Source: JAENVT01 sp031430695
GTDB taxonomy: Bacteria > Actinomycetota > Acidimicrobiia > Acidimicrobiales > Ilumatobacteraceae
DNA: 20,360 nucleotides
NCBI GenBank assembly: GCA_031430695.1
Contig: JANPBZ010000098.1
Span: 1-20,360, forward strand
Reading direction: 5' to 3'
In this document: positions 16,724-20,360 of the stretch, piece after piece
Position numbering within the stretch: position 1 is the first letter of the stretch
Layout of the letters: every line of letters begins with the position of its first letter
Program-made: the position numbers and the translations under genes
The notes under the pieces: generated by a model
What the model was told of the DNA's origin: nothing
The model's input: the letters and a program-made list of their open reading frames with translations, nothing else
The model's database searches: none

Positions 16724-17179
16724 CGGGGCCAGCGGATTGTGGTCCGGCGCATCACTCGTCGATGACACCGACATCTCCTCGGTGGTTGCGCAACAGCCTC
16801 CGTCGGACTCGATGACCGGAGCATCGGCGAGCACGGTGTAGAACTCCCAGTCGTTCTCGGGCCCCTGGATCCACACCTTGTCCTGCACGGCGAAGCAACA
16901 CGTGGTGTTGTCCTGCACAACGTTCGGCAACTGTTGATCGGCGGCGCGAGCGACCGCCGCAGCGACCTGCTCGGTCGACTCGACCTCGACACCGATGTGG
17001 TTGAGTGTTCCGGGTTCACCTGCGCCGGCGAACAGTACGAGCTTCAACGGCGGGTCGGCGACTGCGAAGTTGGCGTAGCCGGGCCGAACCTTGGCCGGCG
17101 GCGTCTGGAAGAGCTTGGTGTAGAACTCGATCGAGGCATCGAGGTCGGCAACATTGAGTGCGAGCTGCACACGTGACAT
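16709..17179 (-). CDS. ArsI/CadI-family vicinal-oxygen-chelate metalloenzyme, organoarsenical lyase-like
   Basis: Protein of 156 residues of the glyoxalase/extradiol dioxygenase fold. Known ArsI enzymes use Fe(II) and O2 to cleave the carbon-arsenic bond of trivalent organoarsenicals; CadI relatives are cadmium-induced. Candidate iron ligands by alignment are Gln5 in SRVQLALNV, His61 in LNHIGVEV and Glu112 in WEFYTV. The arsenic-binding Cys pair is TTCCFAVQDKVW (Cys94-Cys95). The start at 17179 has AGGAG 8 nt upstream; a longer in-frame form from 17242 would cover the operator. A C-terminal tail adds two further Cys pairs (129-130, 155-156), perhaps extra metalloid ligands. It is divergent from the arsR-type gene, which probably represses it. 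Arsenic and cadmium roles cannot be separated by sequence alone. Confidence 0.85.
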   Translation of the reverse strand: MSRVQLALNVADLDASIEFYTKLFQTPPAKVRPGYANFAVADPPLKLVLFAGAGEPGTLNHIGVEVESTEQVAAAVARAADQQLPNVVQDNTTCCFAVQDKVWIQGPENDWEFYTVLADAPVIESDGGCCATTEEMSVSSTSDAPDHNPLAPSRCC

Positions 17180-17212
17180 GGGATTCTCCTGTTCGTGGTG
17201 AACGATCATTAG

Positions 17213-17228
17213 ATCGACACTTATCAAT
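17213..17228. promoter_or_regulatory. ArsR operator-like site 1
   Basis: ATCGACACTTATCAAT lies 34 bp upstream of the ArsI-like start. It matches site 2 (17251-17266) at 13 of 16 positions, in the same orientation, 38 bp centre to centre. ArsR/SmtB regulators bind imperfect palindromes of this size, so this site probably controls the leftward gene. Confidence 0.55.
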
Positions 17229-17250
17229 ACATGGGCATTCAATCAACTAC

Positions 17251-17266
17251 ATCGACAATTGTCAAT
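17251..17266. promoter_or_regulatory. ArsR operator-like site 2
   Basis: ATCGACAATTGTCAAT is a near-perfect palindrome (GACAATTGTC core is exact; only one symmetric pair mismatches). It sits about 30 bp before the arsR-type start, where it could overlap the -35 region of that gene and give autorepression. Confidence 0.65.
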
Positions 17267-17284
17267 CTATTCGGAGAAATTCGC

Positions 17285-17290
17285 TACAGT
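17285..17290 (+). promoter_or_regulatory. Possible -10 box of the arsR-type gene, leaderless
   Basis: TACAGT ends six bases before the ATG at 17297, the spacing expected if transcription starts at the start codon. No Shine-Dalgarno is present before this ATG. The matching -35 is uncertain because TTGTCA at 17259-17264 leaves a 20-bp spacer. Confidence 0.35.
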
Positions 17291-17296
17291 GTCCGC

Positions 17297-17641
17297 ATGG
17301 CTGCGAAAACACGCGCGAATCCAGTGGACCTGGTTGCCTGCTGCCCACCTGTGCGCAGCGAGATACTGGATGCCGGCGAAGCCGAACAACTCGCCACTGC
17401 GTTCGCCGCGCTCGCTGACCCGATCCGACTACGACTGTTGTCATGCATCGCTTCCGCACAGGGCGATGAGGTATGTGCGTGCGACCTGGTAGAGCCCTCA
17501 GGCCGATCGCAACCGACCGTCAGTCATCACATGAAGATCCTCGTCGACGCCGGTCTCGTCGATCGCGAGAAGCGTGGCCTGTGGGTGTGGTATCGCGTCG
17601 TGCCAAGCCGGCTCGATGCCCTCCGCGCTGCGCTCGGCTGA
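17297..17641 (+). CDS. ArsR/SmtB-family metalloregulatory repressor
   Basis: Protein of 114 residues with a winged helix-turn-helix: LADPIRLRLLSCI (39-51), recognition helix SQPTVSHHMKIL, and wing GLVDREKRGLWVWY. ArsR proteins leave their operators when As(III) or other soft metals bind cysteines. Candidate ligands are Cys15-Cys16 in VACCPP, Cys50, and Cys60/Cys62 in VCACDL. The N-terminal Cys pair resembles the actinobacterial (Corynebacterium-type) arsenite site rather than the classical CxCxLC box of the enterobacterial type, whose last Cys is missing here. Start ATG 17297 follows TACAGT directly; an in-frame ATG at 17231 would run through operator 2 and is rejected. It is divergent from the ArsI-like gene. 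The stop lies in a palindrome shared with the convergent ferredoxin gene. Confidence 0.9.
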   Translation: MAAKTRANPVDLVACCPPVRSEILDAGEAEQLATAFAALADPIRLRLLSCIASAQGDEVCACDLVEPSGRSQPTVSHHMKILVDAGLVDREKRGLWVWYRVVPSRLDALRAALG

Positions 17642-17669
17642 GACGGCGAGCCGTCGCAACGCTCAGCCG
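17635..17669. terminator. Nested palindrome at convergent gene ends, possible bidirectional terminator
   Basis: CGGCTGAG (17635-17642) pairs with CTCAGCCG (17662-17669). Inside lies a second hairpin ACGGC-GA-GCCGT (17643-17654). The outer stem includes both stop codons of the convergent arsR-type and ferredoxin genes. There is no T-run on either side, so any termination would be of the U-tract-free kind. Confidence 0.5.
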
Positions 17670-17977
17670 ATGTCGATGCTGACGGTGCTGCCGTCGACCC
17701 GAGTGGGGTACGTCTTTAGGTTGACGCGAATCGGAGCGCCCTTGCCTTCTCCGGTGCGGTAGTCGAACCGTCCGTTGTGCTTGGGACATTCGATGATGTG
17801 ATCCATCACCAACCCGTCGGACAGCATGGTGCGCTCGTGCGTACACATCCCGTCGGTTGCGTAGAACATGTCGTCGGGTGAGCGGTACACCGCGTACCCG
17901 CACCCGTTGTGCTCGAAGGGGATGACGTCCTCGCGGTCGATGTCGTCGATTCCACATGCGACGATCCAGTTCGGCAT
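17663..17977 (-). CDS. Rieske-type [2Fe-2S] ferredoxin
   Basis: Soluble electron carrier of 104 residues. The Rieske cluster ligands are Cys45 and His47 in MCTHERT and Cys64 and His67 in ECPKHNGRF, with 16 residues between His47 and Cys64, typical of dioxygenase/hydroxylase-associated ferredoxins such as the MocE group. The start at 17977 has TTAGGAA upstream, and the preceding desaturase stop (17986-17988) lies within it, so the two are translationally coupled. It most likely passes electrons to the membrane di-iron enzyme encoded just before it. The reductase is not in the window. Confidence 0.9.
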   Translation of the reverse strand: MPNWIVACGIDDIDREDVIPFEHNGCGYAVYRSPDDMFYATDGMCTHERTMLSDGLVMDHIIECPKHNGRFDYRTGEGKGAPIRVNLKTYPTRVDGSTVSIDIG

Positions 17978-17985
17978 GAGTGTTC

Positions 17986-19038
17986 CTAACTCGAGCTGCC
18001 GACCGCGTTCGCGCGGTCGGACAGCTGGCGGTGGATGCAGTACTCCGGATGCTTGCGTTGGCGCAACAACACGGGCATGAACTCGCCGAATGCAGCGGCA
18101 ATGCTGGTCGCCGGCGCGGGAAGGTCGTCTTTGATCTCGGCATGCAAGGCCGGCAACGCGTGAAACGGAACCATCGGGTACATGTGGTGCTCGACGTGGT
18201 AGTTCATGTTCCAGTAGACGAATCGGCTGATGGGGTTCATGTACACCGTGCGGCTGTTGAGCCGGTGATCGGTGACGTCGTCGGCCAAGCCACTGTGCTG
18301 GGTGAGGCCGGTCATCAGGTGATGCCACGCACCGTAGAGACGCGGGAGTCCGATCACCATTGCCGGCAGGATGCTGCCCGACGACACACACGCGACAACA
18401 ACGGCTGTGTAGATCAGCAGCCACACGCGAGCAGTCCAGTAGGTCCTAGGGCTCTCGGTGTCGGGCACGAACGTTGCTTCTTCTGACGTCAGTCGACCCG
18501 ACGCGTGAATGACCATGTGTCTGAAGGCCAGCGGAACGTCGAAGATGCCCAGGAAGTTGGCGGCGATGTGGCCGAGTGCCGGCGGCCGGTGGGCGACGAT
18601 CTCGGGATCGCGCCCCACGATGATCGTGTCGGTGTGGTGCCGAGCATGACTCCACCTCCACACCGTCGGGTCGCGCATGATCATGAAGCAGGCGAGGTGG
18701 TAGACGACGGTGTTCATCCATCGGGTCCTGAACGCGGTGCCGTGACCACACTCGTGCCAGCGTGCATCGGATGCCGAGCCGTACAACACCCCGTAGGCAG
18801 CGAAACACAACAGCGACCACACCGAGAACCAGAGATAGACACCCAACCCGCCGAGAAGCGCCAGCAGCCCAATCCACAGCAGGGTGTCGCGGATGGCCGG
18901 GCCATTGCGGCGGCGCATCAGCTCCTTCATCCGCTTGCGAGGAACCTCGGTGCGATACCACTGGGCCTGCGCCAGACCCAGTTCAACGGCACGACGCGAA
19001 TCCTCGCCGAGCAATGAATAGTCACGGTTCAGAGTCAT
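17986..19038 (-). CDS. Membrane fatty acid desaturase/hydroxylase family protein
   Basis: Integral membrane di-iron enzyme of 350 residues. The three histidine boxes are H95-ECG-H99, H131-AR-HH135 and H281-VE-HH285, with an extra His at TQHSG (248). Hydrophobic segments lie at about 51-68, 72-86, 110-121, 203-220 and 223-235. These features define the desaturase/alkane-hydroxylase superfamily, which inserts double bonds or hydroxyls using O2 and electrons from a redox partner. The ATG at 19038 follows GGGGTGAG. A much longer open frame upstream (to 19629) is antisense to the protease gene and rejected. The immediate partner is the Rieske ferredoxin. This pairing resembles MocD/MocE of rhizopine breakdown, but the substrate here (lipid, alkane or small amine) cannot be named. 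Confidence 0.85.
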   Translation of the reverse strand: MTLNRDYSLLGEDSRRAVELGLAQAQWYRTEVPRKRMKELMRRRNGPAIRDTLLWIGLLALLGGLGVYLWFSVWSLLCFAAYGVLYGSASDARWHECGHGTAFRTRWMNTVVYHLACFMIMRDPTVWRWSHARHHTDTIIVGRDPEIVAHRPPALGHIAANFLGIFDVPLAFRHMVIHASGRLTSEEATFVPDTESPRTYWTARVWLLIYTAVVVACVSSGSILPAMVIGLPRLYGAWHHLMTGLTQHSGLADDVTDHRLNSRTVYMNPISRFVYWNMNYHVEHHMYPMVPFHALPALHAEIKDDLPAPATSIAAAFGEFMPVLLRQRKHPEYCIHRQLSDRANAVGSSS

Positions 19039-19053
19039 CTCACCCCGGACGGG

Positions 19054-19081
19054 ATAGTAGCTGGCAGGACCCGTACGACAA
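19054..19081 (-). promoter_or_regulatory. Possible promoter of the desaturase-ferredoxin pair
   Basis: On the minus strand TTGTCG (19081-19076) and TACTAT (19059-19054) are separated by 16 bp, each matching about four of six consensus positions. Start of transcription would fall near 19047, giving a very short leader before the ATG at 19038. Confidence 0.35.
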
Positions 19082-19098
19082 GATTGTCGGACCTCACC

Positions 19099-19791
19099 AT
19101 GAACCTCCACTCTCGAGCCCAGTCCCTTGTCGTCGGATGTCTGATTGCTGCCTCCTGTGGAGCATGCGCATCGTCCGACCCGTCGTTGACCTCGGTGCAG
19201 CCGGTGAGCATTGTCGATGCAGCCGTACAGATCGTTGCCGACGGCTGCAGGTCGGCCGATGTGCACGGCGCCGGGATGATGATCGCGCAGGGCCGAGTCG
19301 CGACTGTCGCCCATGTGGTGGCCGGAGCGACACAGATCGAGGTCCGCAGCGCCAGCGGCACGGCGGAGGCCACGGTCGTCTACTTCGACCCGATTCTCGA
19401 CGTCGCCGTGCTGAAGGTCGATGCCGGTCTGGCCGCGCCGATCGACATTGGCACCGCCGCGGCCGGCGATCACGGCCGACTCATCGTCTATCGCGATGAC
19501 GCACCCGTTGAACTGGCAGCCGACATCCAGCGACTCGTCGACATTCGTACTGCCGACATCTACGGCGAAGGCAAGCACATCCGGCCGGGCTACGAGTTGG
19601 CGATGAACACCGACCAGGGCGACATCCAAGCCGGAGACTCGGGTGCGGTGGTCGTGGTCGACGACAAGGCGGTGGCGTTGGTGTGGGCGACAAGTCGCCA
19701 GGCCGAAGGCCGTTCATGGGCGATGCGTACGTCGCTGCTGGCCGATCATCTTGCGATCGGCACTCCCGTCGACAACGGCGAGTGTGCCTGA
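19099..19791 (+). CDS. Trypsin-like (S1-fold) secreted serine protease, probable lipoprotein
   Basis: Extracytoplasmic protein of 230 residues. A short N-terminus and hydrophobic stretch lead to LIAASCGAC, a plausible lipobox with Cys20 or Cys23 as the lipidated residue. The chymotrypsin-fold triad is visible as His72 in TVAHVV, Asp101 in LDVAVLKVD and Ser181 in AGDSGAVVV. The remaining cysteines are few (Cys50, Cys228). It has a single protease domain and no PDZ, so it is smaller than DegP/HtrA proteins. The ATG at 19099 is chosen; a TTG at 19084 in frame would add five residues. Divergent from the desaturase with about 60 bp between. The GDSG context supports activity; the substrate is unknown. 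Confidence 0.8.
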   Translation: MNLHSRAQSLVVGCLIAASCGACASSDPSLTSVQPVSIVDAAVQIVADGCRSADVHGAGMMIAQGRVATVAHVVAGATQIEVRSASGTAEATVVYFDPILDVAVLKVDAGLAAPIDIGTAAAGDHGRLIVYRDDAPVELAADIQRLVDIRTADIYGEGKHIRPGYELAMNTDQGDIQAGDSGAVVVVDDKAVALVWATSRQAEGRSWAMRTSLLADHLAIGTPVDNGECA

Positions 19792-19842
19792 CACTGGCCT
19801 TGCGTGAAACCCGACGGCCGCCGACGTGGCATATTGGCGACC

Positions 19843-20360
19843 ATGACGGCAGCAACAAAGCCACGCTTCATCCGCGCCGACGGCCCAGACAAGGTGACTG
19901 GGAGCGGTCGCTACACCGCCGATCTCACACTCACCGGGATGCTCGCCGCCAAGTTCCGCTACGCCGACATTGCCCACGCGCGCATCACCAAGCTCGATGT
20001 GTCGGCGGCTCGGGCGATCCCTGGCGTGATGGCGGTGCTGACCGCCGACGACGTGCCCGATGTGCGCTTCGGGCCGTTCGTGCAGGACCGCACGTTGTTC
20101 GCCCGCGACGTCGTGCGCTTCGAAGGCGAGGTCATTGCTGCGGTCGCTGCCACCACGGCGGCAATCGCCCAGCAGGCAGTCGATGCGATCGTCGTCGAGT
20201 ACGACCCGCTTCCGGTCGTCATGGATCTCGAGGGCGCACTCGCCACCGGATCGCCGTTGGTGCACACCGGGTGGGCTGACTATGGCGCCGCCGACGTGCT
20301 GGTCCGCGACGGCAACGACGCGTCCTTCTCGTCGATCAGCAAGGGCGATGTCGACGCCGG
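19843..20360 (+). CDS. Xanthine dehydrogenase/CO dehydrogenase-type molybdopterin-binding subunit, N-terminal part
   Basis: Open frame of 172 codons starting MTAATKPRFIRADG and running off the window end. Seen: DKVTGSGRYTADLTLTGMLAAKFRYADIAHARI, RAIPGVMAVLTADDVPDVRFG, and VRFEGEVIAAVAATTAAIAQQAVDAIVVEYDPLPVV. This is the conserved N-terminal ammonia-lyase-like a/b hammerhead domain of molybdenum hydroxylase large subunits (XdhA/CoxL group). The molybdenum-binding domains and the active-site loop that would separate CoxL from xanthine dehydrogenases lie beyond the window. No strong Shine-Dalgarno precedes the ATG; CATATT seven bases upstream may be a leaderless -10. The 50-bp gap after the protease gene leaves co-transcription open. 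Confidence 0.88.
   Translation, partial: MTAATKPRFIRADGPDKVTGSGRYTADLTLTGMLAAKFRYADIAHARITKLDVSAARAIPGVMAVLTADDVPDVRFGPFVQDRTLFARDVVRFEGEVIAAVAATTAAIAQQAVDAIVVEYDPLPVVMDLEGALATGSPLVHTGWADYGAADVLVRDGNDASFSSISKGDVDA

Noticed and set aside
17978..18424. N-terminal extension of 149 residues on the Rieske ferredoxin
   Set aside because: It overlaps the desaturase gene in another frame, has no domain, and a proper ribosome site precedes the start at 17977.
19039..19629. N-terminal extension of about 197 residues on the desaturase
   Set aside because: It runs antisense through the protease gene. The desaturase aligns from the ATG at 19038 with GGGGTGAG upstream.
1..20360. CRISPR array, insertion sequence or rRNA
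   Set aside because: No regularly spaced repeats, transposase motifs with terminal inverted repeats, or rRNA signatures were seen on either strand.

Overview
This is a GC-rich actinobacterial-looking window. The tRNA lacks an encoded CCA, several genes have GTG starts, some plausible starts have no Shine-Dalgarno, and the gene set (F420-type LLM oxidoreductase, ArsI/CadI metalloenzyme, Rieske ferredoxin with desaturase, CoxL-type molybdoenzyme) fits Actinomycetota. A marine Acidimicrobiia relative is my best guess, but no marker gene proves it.

Layout. (1) 1-1142, minus strand: the end of an integrated element. A tyrosine recombinase with one frameshift runs off the left edge. It lies beside a tRNA-Cys(GCA) gene with its own terminator, the classic arrangement of an element inserted at a tRNA 3' end. 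(2) 1143-1524: intergenic, with one strong inverted repeat. (3) 1525-15488, minus strand: one compact six-gene operon filling two thirds of the window. In transcription order it encodes a 2081-residue secreted beta-helix protein, three consecutive multicopper-oxidase-like cupredoxin proteins, a small membrane-anchored protein with a GHGH motif, and a CopC-CopD copper transport fusion. Junctions are 4-bp overlaps or short gaps, and a good sigma70-type promoter precedes the first gene. (4) 15884-17641: an LLM-class flavin/F420 oxidoreductase meets an ArsI/CadI-type dioxygenase tail to tail. The latter is divergent from an arsR-type regulator, with two matching operator-like palindromes between them. 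(5) 17663-19038, minus strand: a membrane di-iron desaturase/hydroxylase followed by its Rieske ferredoxin. (6) 19099-20360, plus strand: a trypsin-like secreted protease or lipoprotein, then the start of a xanthine-dehydrogenase/CO-dehydrogenase-type molybdopterin subunit cut by the window end.

The most notable system is the operon in (3). The three paralogous two-domain cupredoxin proteins have lost copper ligands in a complementary way. One has a type 1 copper site plus one half of a trinuclear cluster in its first domain. The next has two HxH pairs, the other half, in its second domain. The third has essentially no ligands. I infer a split, heteromeric multicopper oxidase assembled at the cell surface with a giant beta-helix partner and supplied with copper by the CopC-CopD protein. 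Its substrate is unknown.
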